Part shown: one piece after another, positions 7,924-16,398 of the stretch | How positions within the stretch are numbered: position 1 is the first letter of the stretch | Layout of the letters: each line of letters opens with the position of its first letter | NCBI RefSeq assembly: GCF_001718195.1 | Contig: NZ_MCNV01000002.1 | Location: 310,001 to 374,000, forward strand | DNA: 64,000 nucleotides | Direction: 5' to 3' | Source of the DNA: Paraburkholderia nodosa | GTDB taxonomy: Bacteria; Pseudomonadota; Gammaproteobacteria; Burkholderiales; Burkholderiaceae | Notes under the pieces: generated by a model | Told to the model about the DNA's origin: nothing | The model's database searches: none | What the model saw: only the letters and a program-made list of their open reading frames with translations | Translations under genes and position numbers: made by a program

Positions 7924-8496
7924 ATGCCAATGGCTTGCCAAAACGCACCTGCTGTTACCCCTCATCACCCTTTCCCCGGCACGCGGCGGTACGCCCGCGC
8001 CGGGGAATATGACCTGGAACGTATTGTGGACGACCGATTCGACCGGCGCGAACTGTTGCTGCACCTTGGAGATGTTCTGGAAGCGATGCGCAACGTCGGC
8101 GCGACTCAAGCCTTTTCGCCCGTTGCGCTCCTTGCTTCGCGCGAGCCTTCCTTGCAGGCGTTGCCCTTTCTGCAGCACATGTCGCCTCGCTTGCGCGCAA
8201 GAGATTTTCTTGAACGGGCCGCAAGCGCCTACGCGAGCTGGCCAAGGGCGCTTCTGGAGACCGAACTCGATCGCGTCGAGCTTGCCTCGACGGTGCAGCG
8301 CGAACTCTTCGCGGACGATCCGCAAGGTTGGGCATCGTACGCCGCCTACATCAGGCAGAAGGTCAGCTGGTTCGGACTCGAACTCGATAAGTCGGCGCAC
8401 GCCTCGACAGCGGTGAACGATGATGACGAGGAGAACGGCGGAACTTCACCTACGCCTGCGATGAAGACGGGCTGGCCATGGAAGCCGATCGAGTAA
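7924..8496 (+). CDS. Uncharacterised protein
   Basis: This 190-residue protein belongs to no family I recognise. It is charged and probably helical, with a recurring L/R/D/E pattern from about residue 30 (L-E-R-I-V-D-D-R-F-D-R-R-E-L-L-L-H-L-G-D-V-L-E-A-M-R), then W-A-S-Y-A-A-Y-I-R-Q-K-V-S-W-F near residue 148. The last 30 residues are acidic and low in complexity. No signal peptide or membrane segment is seen. The start is uncertain because no good ribosome site precedes 7924. A long frame on the other strand is treated as a shadow. Confidence 0.55.
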   Translation: MPMACQNAPAVTPHHPFPGTRRYARAGEYDLERIVDDRFDRRELLLHLGDVLEAMRNVGATQAFSPVALLASREPSLQALPFLQHMSPRLRARDFLERAASAYASWPRALLETELDRVELASTVQRELFADDPQGWASYAAYIRQKVSWFGLELDKSAHASTAVNDDDEENGGTSPTPAMKTGWPWKPIE

Positions 8497-8558
8497 GCTA
8501 CTCTCCCCCGCTTCGCTAATGTGATCGCCCGCGAGACCCAACCACCGAGGAGTTACCC

Positions 8559-8966
8559 ATGCCGCTCGCTACCGCTACTGCCAGCCTCGCCGCCGACGCG
8601 CCCAACTACGTCGTGGCCATCGAGGCCGGCCGTCACCCGCTGACCGGCGACGAAGGCCCGCACGAAGGCGGCGAAGACCGCGGCCCCGCGCCATTCGCGT
8701 TCGTGCTGTCCGGCCTGGCCGCATGCACGGCCGCCACGCTGCGCATGTACATGCAGCGCAAGACCTGGCCCGCCGCCGCGATCGCCGTCGAGGTCAGCCT
8801 GCATGCGGATCACGACGGGACCCAGTACATCCGGCGCGGCGTCGCAGTCGACGGACCGCTTGAAGAGGCGCAGCGCGCGCGCCTGGCCGAAATTTGCGAA
8901 AAGACGCCCGTCACGCTCTTCATCAAGCGCGGCACGCGCATCGACACGACCTTGCGCATTGGATGA
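8559..8966 (+). CDS. OsmC-family peroxiredoxin-like protein
   Basis: This 135-residue OsmC/Ohr-type protein carries the motif L-S-G-L-A-A-C-T-A-A-T-L-R-M-Y (about residues 49-63), which holds one peroxidatic-type cysteine. The family's second conserved Cys is replaced near the C-terminus by I-C-E-K-T-P-V-T, where the Cys-P-V-x pattern is displaced, so the pair may still exist. OsmC proteins reduce organic hydroperoxides in the cytosol. The start follows CGAGGAGTTACCC. Its stop overlaps the next ATG (ATGA at 8963-8966), implying translational coupling to the GNAT gene. Confidence 0.88.
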   Translation: MPLATATASLAADAPNYVVAIEAGRHPLTGDEGPHEGGEDRGPAPFAFVLSGLAACTAATLRMYMQRKTWPAAAIAVEVSLHADHDGTQYIRRGVAVDGPLEEAQRARLAEICEKTPVTLFIKRGTRIDTTLRIG

Positions 8967-9817
8967 ACGTCATGGATCGAACCGGCGACTTCATCGTACG
9001 CACCATGTCGACCGACGAGGCGGCACTGGCGGTCGAATGGGCAGCCGCTGAGGGCTGGAACCCCGGGTGGCACGACCCGCGCTGCTTCCGTGAAGCGGAC
9101 CCGGACGGTTTCCTCGTCGGCGTTTTGCGCGGTGAGCCCGTCGCGAGCCTCTGTGCCGTTGCGTACGACGACAGCTTTGGCTTCATCGGCCTCTACATCG
9201 TGAAACCCGGATTTCGCGGCAAGGGCTTCGGCATGCGCATCTGGCAGCACGGCATGCGTTACCTGGGAGACCGTAACATCGGTCTCGATGGCGTCGTCGC
9301 CCAACAGGCGAACTACGGGAAGTCCGGATTCCGGCTCGCGTACCGCAACATCCGCTATCAGGGGCGCGTGAGCGGCATCGGGTGCGCGTGTGTCGTGCCA
9401 GCCGCGGACGTGCCGTTCGAGCAGTTGCTTGCCTACGATCGCGCCTGTTTTCCCGCGGGGCGCGAGCGTTTCCTCCGCGCCTGGATCGCCCAGCCGGATG
9501 CCGTTGCGCTCGCAACGGTCGAGGCGGGCCGCGTTGCCGGATACGGCGTCGTGCGTCGCTGCGAGGCGGGCTGCAAGATCGGGCCGCTCTTCGCCGACGA
9601 TGCGGACGTCGCCACGGGCCTCTTTCGCGCGCTGGCGGCGAGCATGCCGGGCGAGGTCATCGTGCTCGACGTGCCGGAGACGAACCCTGCGGCCGTCGCG
9701 CTGGCAGAACGGCACGGTATGACGAGCGTCTTCGAAACCGCGCGGATGTACACGAAAAACGCGCCCGCGATTGCGATCGATCGCGTCTTCGGCGTGACGT
9801 CGTTCGAGCTGGGTTGA
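8963..9817 (+). CDS. GNAT acetyltransferase with C-terminal Acetyltransf_18-like domain
   Basis: This encodes 284 residues. The N-terminal half is a GNAT fold: G-L-Y-I-V-K-P-G-F-R-G-K-G-F-G-M at about residues 73-88 is the acetyl-CoA pyrophosphate loop. The second half (about 150-280) resembles the C-terminal domain of YitH-type GNAT proteins, with a F-P-A-G-R-E-R-F-L segment and the closing A-E-R-H-G-M...R-M-Y. It would transfer an acyl group to an unknown small molecule or protein amine. The ATG overlaps the OsmC stop, so the two are coupled. The frame is open further upstream but inside osmC. Confidence 0.85.
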   Translation: MNVMDRTGDFIVRTMSTDEAALAVEWAAAEGWNPGWHDPRCFREADPDGFLVGVLRGEPVASLCAVAYDDSFGFIGLYIVKPGFRGKGFGMRIWQHGMRYLGDRNIGLDGVVAQQANYGKSGFRLAYRNIRYQGRVSGIGCACVVPAADVPFEQLLAYDRACFPAGRERFLRAWIAQPDAVALATVEAGRVAGYGVVRRCEAGCKIGPLFADDADVATGLFRALAASMPGEVIVLDVPETNPAAVALAERHGMTSVFETARMYTKNAPAIAIDRVFGVTSFELG

Positions 9818-9822
9818 CAGAT

Positions 9823-10968
9823 CTAAAGCTCGAGCCGCTGAACATAGCCCGTGAGTTCGAGATAGCCGCGTCCCAGCGGTCTTCCTGCGGGTTTCGTCGC
9901 GGTTTTCTCAGCATCGGTGCTCGCCGCGTCCGCCTGAAACGCCGTCACCGCCCCCTCCCAATACACCGCGCCGGTGCTCGCGCGGCTGTCGAACTCCTGA
10001 TCGTCCATGAGCGGCGCAAGCGTCAGATGCACGTCCTGCGCATCGACGCGCATCGCCACCGGATACTGTGCACCGGTATGCGGCGAACGCCACTGGCGCA
10101 GCGGCGTGAAGCGGATGCTATCGGGCGATAGCGTATGCGTGCTGCCATCGGCGGCGCGCAGCGTGCCGCCAGCCCAGAACTTGTGGCCTGCCTTGTCGCG
10201 AATCTGCAAAGCCATGAGTGCGCCGCCGTCATCGAAGTTGATGCCGATCCAGTCCCAGCCGACCGCGCCGTCTGCGAGCGGCGCCGACGACCATTCGTGA
10301 TCGAGCCACGCCTGCCCTCGCACGTGCCCGGCATGGCCAGTCGATTGACCACCGCGCTTGAGCATGCCGTCGACTTGCAGCCACGGCACGCTGTAGTAGT
10401 AGCTCGCCTCGTCCGGCAGCGGGCCTTTGCGGCTGTACCCGCCCTGCCCGTTGACGAGCACCGGCTGCGTCGGCGCCAGAGTCAAGGCGAACGTGAAGTC
10501 GGGCGTAGCGACGTTCAGGCGGTAGCGGCCATCCGTGTTGCGCTCGATCGACCAGTCGTCGATGCGGACTGCCGTGTCCGTCTCGCTCGCTTGCGCGAGA
10601 CCAAAGCCGCGGCGCGCAATCCGCTGGTCGTGCTGCAGCTTGCCCGCGTGCGGATCGCTCAGCGCCACGTTGGCGAACAGCAACTGATTCGGCGCGAAGC
10701 GGCTCGGATTCGCTTCGTCGAGCGCGGGGCGCGAGCGGAAGAATGTCGCTTCGAAGCCCAGCGATGCATCGGCAGCCGCGTCGGCGTCCGGTTGCAGCCA
10801 GCCGGTCACGTACCACCATTCGGTGCGGTAGCTCGAATGCGCGCCATAGTCGCGCGGGAACACGAGCGGCTGTCCGCTCGTCACCGCCGGAAAATCCGGC
10901 ATGCGCGCCCATGCAACGCCTTGCGACAGCGCGGCGAGCGACGATAAGAGAAACGTGCGCCGTCTCAT
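9823..10968 (-). CDS. AttH/CrtC-like lipocalin-fold exported protein
   Basis: This 381-residue protein has a signal peptide starting MRRRTFLLSSLAAL, possibly a Tat signal. The mature part matches the lipocalin-like AttH/hydroxyneurosporene synthase (CrtC) group: F-P-R-D-Y-G-A-H...Y-R-T-E-W-W-Y-V-T-G-W-L near the N-terminus and G-W-D-W-I-G-I-N-F-D-D-G-G-A-L-M in the middle. The ATG at 10968 lies 4 bases after the permease stop and has GGTGA upstream; an upstream extension to 11004 lies inside the permease. In att-type operons this protein is encoded with an ABC exporter, exactly as here. Its ligand is unknown, and carotenoid hydration is unlikely without carotenoid genes. Confidence 0.88.
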   Translation of the reverse strand: MRRRTFLLSSLAALSQGVAWARMPDFPAVTSGQPLVFPRDYGAHSSYRTEWWYVTGWLQPDADAAADASLGFEATFFRSRPALDEANPSRFAPNQLLFANVALSDPHAGKLQHDQRIARRGFGLAQASETDTAVRIDDWSIERNTDGRYRLNVATPDFTFALTLAPTQPVLVNGQGGYSRKGPLPDEASYYYSVPWLQVDGMLKRGGQSTGHAGHVRGQAWLDHEWSSAPLADGAVGWDWIGINFDDGGALMALQIRDKAGHKFWAGGTLRAADGSTHTLSPDSIRFTPLRQWRSPHTGAQYPVAMRVDAQDVHLTLAPLMDDQEFDSRASTGAVYWEGAVTAFQADAASTDAEKTATKPAGRPLGRGYLELTGYVQRLEL

Positions 10969-10972
10969 CGCG

Positions 10973-13606
10973 TCACCAATCGTCGCGCACAGCGCGCACC
11001 GCATCGACCGACATCGCGGCGCGCGAACTCAGGAGCGCCGTGAGCGCGGCGGCCACGACGACCGCCGAGGCCAGCGCCGCCAGCAATCCCCATGGCATAT
11101 GCACACTCATCGTCCAGTGAAACGATTGCGGGTTGACGACATGCACGAGCACCATCGCGAGACTCAGGCCCAGCGTCAAGCCGGCAAGCACGCCGAGCAG
11201 CGCAACGAGCGCACCCTCCATCGCGAGCATGAGCCCGATCTGGCGACGCGTCACGCCGATATGCCGCAGCATGCCGAACTCGCGCGTGCGGGCGAGCGCT
11301 TGCGACCCGAAGCTCGCGCCGACGCCGAACAAGCCGATGATCACCGCCACCGCTTCCAGCAGATACGTCACGGCGAAGCTGCGGTCGAAGATCCGCAGGC
11401 TCGCCGCGCGGATCTCGCCGGGCTGCGCGAACTCGAGACGCTGCCCGCCATGCACGCTCTCGTGCAAGCGTGCGATCGCTTGCGCCGGCGCCACGCCCGC
11501 GTCGAGCCACAAGGCGGCATCGGTTACGCGCGTGTCGCGGGTCAGCCGTCGATAGTCGCTCGCGTCGATCACGATGGCCCCGAACTGGCGTGCATAGTCG
11601 CGCCAGATGCCGGCCACCGTAAACGGCAAGCGCTGGCCCGCCAGCGGCAGCGTGATGCGTTGGCCTGTGTGCATCCCGTACAGATCGGCGGCCGCCTCGC
11701 TGATCCACACCGGCGGCGGCTCGCCCGCTTGCGGTACGCGAGGCGCAGTCGTCAGCGGCAGGCGCGCGGCGGGGTTGCGCGCATCGATGGGTCGCGCGAG
11801 CAGGCTCACGGGCGGCAGGCGAGCATCGAGCGAGATTTGCGTCGCGCGCAGAAACTCGGCGCGCGCGATACCGGGTGTCGCTGCGATGACTGCCTGATCG
11901 CCCGGCGAAAGGAATGCGCTGTCGCCGCCCGGCGAAGCGCGCAGATAGAGCGGCGCGGGCAGCAGCAACTGCAGCCAGTCGTCGACGGCGACGCGAAAGC
12001 TCGACACCATGATCGCCATCGCCGTCATCAGGCTGAAGCTCGTGACGATGCCCGCGAGCCCGATCGTCGCGCGGCCGGGGGCATTGGCGAGCTGCGCCAG
12101 CACGAGCTGCGGCAAGACATGATTCGAGCGCGGCAGCACGGCGAACACGGCGCGCGCGAGCGCCGGCATCGCCAGCACGCCGCCCAGCAACAACAGCGCG
12201 ATGGACAGATAGCCGAACACCGGCAAGCCCGCCACGGGCGGCAATAACGCGGTGACGAGCCCGGCGGCGATCGCGAGCAGCGCCGCCGTGACCGTGCGCT
12301 TCGTACGCAGCCGGGCGGCCGGCGCTTCCTCGTCGCCCGCCTTCAGCGCCCGCGCGGGTCGCGCCCTCGCGGCTTCGAGCGCCGGCGCGAGACTGCCGAG
12401 CACCGACGCGGCCATCCCCAGCGCAAAGAATATTGCCGCCGGCATGGCATCGAAATGCACGCGCGGCTGCACGCCTTCGAAATAGCCGCCGCCCAGATCG
12501 CCGCCCGCATAGCGGAGCACGGCCGCCGCGAGCGCGAAGCCGATGGCGAGCCCCACCGCCGCGCCGAGCACGCCGAGGATCGCGCCCTCGGTGACGACGA
12601 GCCACAGCACGCCACGCTGCGTCACGCCGATCGCGCGCAACAGCGCAAACTGCGCACGACGCCGCAGTACGGCCAGGGCCTGCATCGTGAAGACGAGGAA
12701 CGCCCCGGTGAACAGCGCAACGAGCGCGAGCACGTTGAGATTCGCGCGATACGCACGCGAGAGCATCGAGGTGCGCTGGGCGTTGTCGCCCGGTGTGAAG
12801 GCGGCGACTCCCGCGGGCAAGTGCGGCGCGAGCGAATGCGCGAACACTTCGGCATCGACACCCGGCTTGAGCTTGATGTCGATGCGCTCGAGTGTGCCGA
12901 GCCGCTGCAGGCGCCATTGCGCGGCGCCGATGTCCATCACGCCGACACGCACCGCATCGCCCGAGGCGGGCAACACACCCGCGATGCGCAGGGCGACCGA
13001 AGCGAGCCCGACCTGCACCGTGAGCGAATCGCCAGGCTTGAGCGCGAGCCAGCTCAGCGCGGCTGGCGAAAGAAATACGGTGTCCGGGTCGAGCAGATCG
13101 AGCGTGCTGGCCTTCGTACCGTTCGTGCCATGCGTGCCATTCGTACGATCGGCCAGTTCCACGCGTCCGACGAGATTCGGCGTGACATACCCTGCGCGAA
13201 ACACATCGACGCCGAGAAGTTTCAGCGACTCGTCGCGTCCCGCGACGCGCGCATCGACCTCCACCACCGGGCTGACCGCGGCGACCTCGGGCAAGCTGGC
13301 AATGCGCGGGTACAGCGCTTCATCGAAACCGGCACGCGGCCCGCGCAGCTCGATATCCGCATTGCCCATCAGCGAGTTGACAGTGGCCGACAGCTCGTTG
13401 AGCGCCGCGCGATTGATCAGCTGCACCGCGTAGCCCATCGCGACGCCCGCGGCAATCGCGAGAATGCCGATCAGCGTGCGCAGCGGATGCGCGCGCATTT
13501 CCCCGGCGATGAGCGCCGCGCCGACGCCGCCAGCAGGCGTGCGATCGCCCCGGCAACGCGATGCGGCAGCGTCGCGCGATGAACCCACGGCACCGAACCA
13601 GCGCAT
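10973..13606 (-). CDS. ABC transporter permease with two FtsX/MacB-type domains
   Basis: This 877-residue inner-membrane protein has an N-terminal membrane helix (about residues 40-62), a periplasmic domain, then FtsX-type membrane domains around residues 285-435 and 750-870. It is thus a duplicated permease like YbbP. Such type-VII ABC systems do not transport across the bilayer in the usual way; they extract or push lipids and lipoproteins using ATP. It sits 3 bases after the ATPase and 4 bases before the lipocalin gene. A short Asn-Gly-Thr-rich run (T-N-G-T-H-G-T-N-G-T-K) near residue 155 comes from a small DNA repeat at about 13112-13147 and is probably a loop. Confidence 0.92.
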   Translation of the reverse strand: MRWFGAVGSSRDAAASRCRGDRTPAGGVGAALIAGEMRAHPLRTLIGILAIAAGVAMGYAVQLINRAALNELSATVNSLMGNADIELRGPRAGFDEALYPRIASLPEVAAVSPVVEVDARVAGRDESLKLLGVDVFRAGYVTPNLVGRVELADRTNGTHGTNGTKASTLDLLDPDTVFLSPAALSWLALKPGDSLTVQVGLASVALRIAGVLPASGDAVRVGVMDIGAAQWRLQRLGTLERIDIKLKPGVDAEVFAHSLAPHLPAGVAAFTPGDNAQRTSMLSRAYRANLNVLALVALFTGAFLVFTMQALAVLRRRAQFALLRAIGVTQRGVLWLVVTEGAILGVLGAAVGLAIGFALAAAVLRYAGGDLGGGYFEGVQPRVHFDAMPAAIFFALGMAASVLGSLAPALEAARARPARALKAGDEEAPAARLRTKRTVTAALLAIAAGLVTALLPPVAGLPVFGYLSIALLLLGGVLAMPALARAVFAVLPRSNHVLPQLVLAQLANAPGRATIGLAGIVTSFSLMTAMAIMVSSFRVAVDDWLQLLLPAPLYLRASPGGDSAFLSPGDQAVIAATPGIARAEFLRATQISLDARLPPVSLLARPIDARNPAARLPLTTAPRVPQAGEPPPVWISEAAADLYGMHTGQRITLPLAGQRLPFTVAGIWRDYARQFGAIVIDASDYRRLTRDTRVTDAALWLDAGVAPAQAIARLHESVHGGQRLEFAQPGEIRAASLRIFDRSFAVTYLLEAVAVIIGLFGVGASFGSQALARTREFGMLRHIGVTRRQIGLMLAMEGALVALLGVLAGLTLGLSLAMVLVHVVNPQSFHWTMSVHMPWGLLAALASAVVVAAALTALLSSRAAMSVDAVRAVRDDW

Positions 13607-13609
13607 CGC

Positions 13610-14299
13610 CTACGCGCCGCCTGGGCCGGGCGAGTACGGCTCGAGCCCAGCGGGCGTGAGCCGCAGCACGCGGTCGGCGGCAGCCGCCACGGCGACCGAA
13701 TGCGTCGCGAGCAGCACGCCCGCGCCGTTCTTTTGCGCCAGTTCGCGCAGCAGCGCGAGGATGCGCATCGCCGTGTCGTGATCGAGATTGCCGGTGGGCT
13801 CGTCGGCCAGCACGAGACGCGGCTGATGCACGAGCGCGCGCGCGATCGCTACCCGCTGCAACTCGCCGCCCGACAATTCACGCGGCAGCGCGCGCTCGCG
13901 CCCGCCGAGCCCGACTGCATGCAGCACGGACGAGACGCGCACCGGCACGTCTTTCGCCCGCATGCCGTTCAGGAGCAGCGGCAGCGCGATGTTCTGCGCC
14001 GCCGAGAGGTTCGGCAGCACATGGAAGGCCTGGAACACGAAGCCCATCTTCTGTCGGCGCTGCAGGGTGGCCGCGTCGTCGTCGAGTGCGCCGAGGTCGT
14101 GTCCGTCGAAGACGATCTGTCCCGCGTCCGGCCGGTCGAGACCGGCCGCGAGATTGAGCAGCGTCGATTTTCCGGCGCCCGATTCGCCCATGATGGCGAC
14201 GCATTCACCCGAGCGCAATTCGAGATTCACGCCGCGCAGCACGTTGCGCGGCGTGGTGCCGTCATAGTGCTTCGATACGTTGGCGAGCGTCAGCATCAT
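13610..14299 (-). CDS. ABC transporter ATP-binding protein (LolD/YbbA/MacB type)
   Basis: This 229-residue ATPase has Walker A G-E-S-G-A-G-K-S-T at about 37-45, the Q-loop V-F-Q-A-F, the signature L-S-G-G-E-L-Q-R-V-A at about 142, and Walker B with L-V-L-A-D-E-P-T-G-N-L-D. The T-G-N-L-D ending and overall length place it with the MacB/LolD/YbbA branch, which partners FtsX-type permeases. It is the first gene of a three-gene minus-strand operon with the permease and the AttH-like lipocalin. The ATG at 14299 is followed directly by a second ATG at 14296. Confidence 0.95.
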   Translation of the reverse strand: MMLTLANVSKHYDGTTPRNVLRGVNLELRSGECVAIMGESGAGKSTLLNLAAGLDRPDAGQIVFDGHDLGALDDDAATLQRRQKMGFVFQAFHVLPNLSAAQNIALPLLLNGMRAKDVPVRVSSVLHAVGLGGRERALPRELSGGELQRVAIARALVHQPRLVLADEPTGNLDHDTAMRILALLRELAQKNGAGVLLATHSVAVAAAADRVLRLTPAGLEPYSPGPGGA

Positions 14300-14321
14300 G
14301 TCGAACCTAACGCAGCGCCTG

Positions 14322-14795
14322 TCAGGCGGGCCCCATGTCCTGCCGCGGCGACGTCGCGGTCGTGCCCGGCCGGCGCAGCATCTTGTCGACCTCGCCCGCG
14401 TGCAGCTCCTCGACCTGGATCATCTGGCGCGCGTACTCTTCGAGCGCAACCGAGCGGTCTGCCACGAGCGAAAGCAGCTCGCGGTAAAGACCGAGCGCGA
14501 TCTGTTCGGCCTCGAGCGATTCGCGCAGGATGGCCCCGATATCGAAGGTATGGGAATCGAGCAGCGGACCGATGGCGAGCGACGGATACGCGCCGAGCGT
14601 CGTGATCCATTCGCCGGCCTGCTGCGCATGCAGGAGCGACTCGTCCGCCTGCTGCCGCAGCCACGAGACGATCGGAATGCGGCCGAAGCCGAAGACCAGG
14701 AACGAATAGTGCGTGTACCGCACAACGCCCGCCAGCTCGGATTCGAGGATCTTGTTCAGCACGGCGACGACGGGCTCCTTCTCGATCTCAGTCAT
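14322..14795 (-). CDS. Ferritin-like / bacterioferritin family protein
   Basis: This 157-residue four-helix protein has ferritin-like metal-ligand pattern in order: E-S-E-L-A-G-V-V-R-Y-T-H-Y (helix A), a H-A-Q-Q-A-G-E-W segment (helix B), E-A-E-Q-I-A-L-G-L-Y (helix C) and Q-V-E-E-L-H-A-G-E-V (helix D). These Glu/His residues would form a di-iron ferroxidase site for iron storage or oxidative-stress defence. ATG 14795 is preceded by GGGAGG at good spacing, which favours it over the in-frame start at 14831. It ends 22 bases before the ABC operon start on the same strand. Confidence 0.85.
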   Translation of the reverse strand: MTEIEKEPVVAVLNKILESELAGVVRYTHYSFLVFGFGRIPIVSWLRQQADESLLHAQQAGEWITTLGAYPSLAIGPLLDSHTFDIGAILRESLEAEQIALGLYRELLSLVADRSVALEEYARQMIQVEELHAGEVDKMLRRPGTTATSPRQDMGPA

Positions 14796-14907
14796 GTTGC
14801 CTCCCATGCACGGCAAGTAAGCGGTGTGCAATGTTCATAACACCTCCGTCTCGCGGAAATCTCGCAGAAAGCGTGTGCAAGCGCACTGACGAATTCGATT
14901 GTTGCAC

Positions 14908-15399
14908 TTATCGCGGTTCGCCGCTGCAATCGATCAAACGAGCCTCGAGCAGGCGCGCAAGCGCCAGGCCGCCTTCGCGCATGATCGAATCGTGATTCCA
15001 GCGGAATATCAACCGCACGAGGGGCGCGAATGCGAGCGCGCTCATCCACGCACTGGCCGTCCTGACATGCCAATCGTAGCGCACCATCGTGCGGCTGCCG
15101 TCGGCCGCGAAATGCCAGCGCCCCACGCCCTCCAGCGCGCCGCTGGCCTCTCCCTCGAGCGCGAGGAGCGGCGCGACGCGCGTGACGCGAACGTCGATGA
15201 TCACGCGATAAGGCAGCACGCCTTTCCACGTGTAACGATGCACCGCCCCGAGCCCGTCGGTCTCGCCCGCCCGCAACTCGCGCACCGCTTCGACGTTCTT
15301 CCACCAGCTCGGCCAGTTCATCGAATCGTGGATCGCGTCCCATACCGGCTGCACCGGCGCCTCGATGCACCACGAGGTCGTCAGACGGAATTCCGCCAT
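14908..15399 (-). CDS. SRPBCC (START-like) family protein
   Basis: This 163-residue polyketide-cyclase/START-like domain protein begins with the usual first strand and 'apv..VWd.I.D...WP.WW' pattern (I-E-A-P-V-Q-P-V-W-D-A-I-H-D-S-M-N-W-P-S-W-W), then a long beta stretch and a C-terminal helix E-G-G-L-A-L-A-R-L-L. The SRPBCC fold encloses a hydrophobic pocket for lipids or aromatic ligands; the function here is unknown. The start at 15399 follows CAAGGAGGAAACGAACA, a strong ribosome site; the frame is open to 15504 without support. It is divergent from the DUF1571-like gene, with 104 bases between the two starts. Confidence 0.88.
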   Translation of the reverse strand: MAEFRLTTSWCIEAPVQPVWDAIHDSMNWPSWWKNVEAVRELRAGETDGLGAVHRYTWKGVLPYRVIIDVRVTRVAPLLALEGEASGALEGVGRWHFAADGSRTMVRYDWHVRTASAWMSALAFAPLVRLIFRWNHDSIMREGGLALARLLEARLIDCSGEPR

Positions 15400-15503
15400 T
15401 GTTCGTTTCCTCCTTGTCTGCGCCAGGGCCGGGTGTGCGTTGCGCGATGCGAAGCCGTGCTCCAGAATGACCCATCTTCCACCTTCGAGTATAGGAGGGG
15501 CCA

Positions 15504-16100
15504 ATGACGCTCACAGACCGGGATTTCGTGGCCGTCGCACAGGCACGCTTCGATGCGCTCGCAAACTACGAGGTCACGTTGAAATCGACATCGGCGCGAG
15601 CGGAAACGGTCGAGGTCCTCTATGGCTACCGAAAGCCCGGCTTCGTTCGGATGGACTTCATCCGGCCGCATGGCGGCGCGACGCTCACCTTCAACCCGGA
15701 ATCGGGCAAGGTCAAGCTCTGGCCGTTCGGTATCGACACGTTTCCGCAGCTCACGCTGGCTCCCGACAATCACATGATTCAGAGCCCGCAGGGTCATCGC
15801 GTCGACGAGTCCGATCTCGGCGCACTGCTAGTCAATGTCCGTGCGCTGCAGGAGCATGGCGACACCCAGGTCGTCGGCACCGAAGCGATCGGCACGCACG
15901 AGGCGGCGCACGTGATCGTGACGTGCCTGCCCGGACACTTCGTAAGCGGCGTGTTCCGCTATGAGTTATGGTTCGACTCGAGCCATGGTTTGCCCATCAA
16001 GGTCGTGAGCGAGGGCGAGTCATGCGAGCCGATCGAAACGGTGCTGATGGAAAACCTGCGCATCGACGTGCCGGATTCGCAGCTCAGGCCGTTCGGCTAG
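15504..16100 (+). CDS. DUF1571/LolA-like uncharacterised protein
   Basis: This 198-residue protein has alternating strands typical of LolA/DUF1571-like half-barrels: L-A-N-Y-E-V-T-L-K-S-T-S, G-Y-R-K-P-G-F-V-R-M-D-F, and L-W-F-D-S-S-H-G-L-P-I-K-V-V. Relatives bind lipoproteins or hydrophobic ligands. Unlike exported members, no signal peptide is visible, so a cytosolic location or a mis-set start is possible. The ATG follows ATAGGAGGGGCCA, a very good ribosome site, which supports this start. It is divergent from the SRPBCC gene, and both may handle a hydrophobic ligand (inference). Confidence 0.75.
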   Translation: MTLTDRDFVAVAQARFDALANYEVTLKSTSARAETVEVLYGYRKPGFVRMDFIRPHGGATLTFNPESGKVKLWPFGIDTFPQLTLAPDNHMIQSPQGHRVDESDLGALLVNVRALQEHGDTQVVGTEAIGTHEAAHVIVTCLPGHFVSGVFRYELWFDSSHGLPIKVVSEGESCEPIETVLMENLRIDVPDSQLRPFG

Positions 16101-16167
16101 TCGCGCAAGCGATCACTGGCATTGGGGATGCCACTGAATCCTCAGGTTAATCAAGGCGTAAACATGA

Positions 16168-16197
16168 CATCCTAAAATGCCTCAACCGCTTAGGATG
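16168..16197. promoter_or_regulatory. Inverted repeat upstream of the glycosyltransferase-like gene
   Basis: CATCCTAA (16168-16175) and TTAGGATG (16190-16197) are perfect 8-bp arms with a 14-base spacer, in the 298-base gene-free stretch (16101-16398) before the next gene. It may be an operator or an RNA hairpin. I see nothing else of note in this stretch. Confidence 0.45.
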
Positions 16198-16398
16198 CCA
16201 AATAACCAGCCAGCCCAAGCGTGCGCGACGAGCCAGCTATCGTCGGAAATATACGTCTGCTCCCCCAATCGTTGCTAACGCAGTTAATCGCGATTCCGTC
16301 GACGGAATCTACCCTGAGCGGCCCGCTCGCCTGCGAACAGGAAGCGGTGTCGCTCTGCCCGAAAGGTATTCCCGTTCGCTGGATCGAAGGGACATGGC

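Noticed and set aside
7807..8400. 197-codon minus-strand frame opposite the 7924 gene
   Set aside because: Reads as a shadow; the plus-strand frame is more protein-like, although neither is certain.
10901..12247. 448-codon plus-strand frame across the FtsX permease gene
   Set aside because: Arg/His/Gln-rich antisense translation of a well-supported permease.
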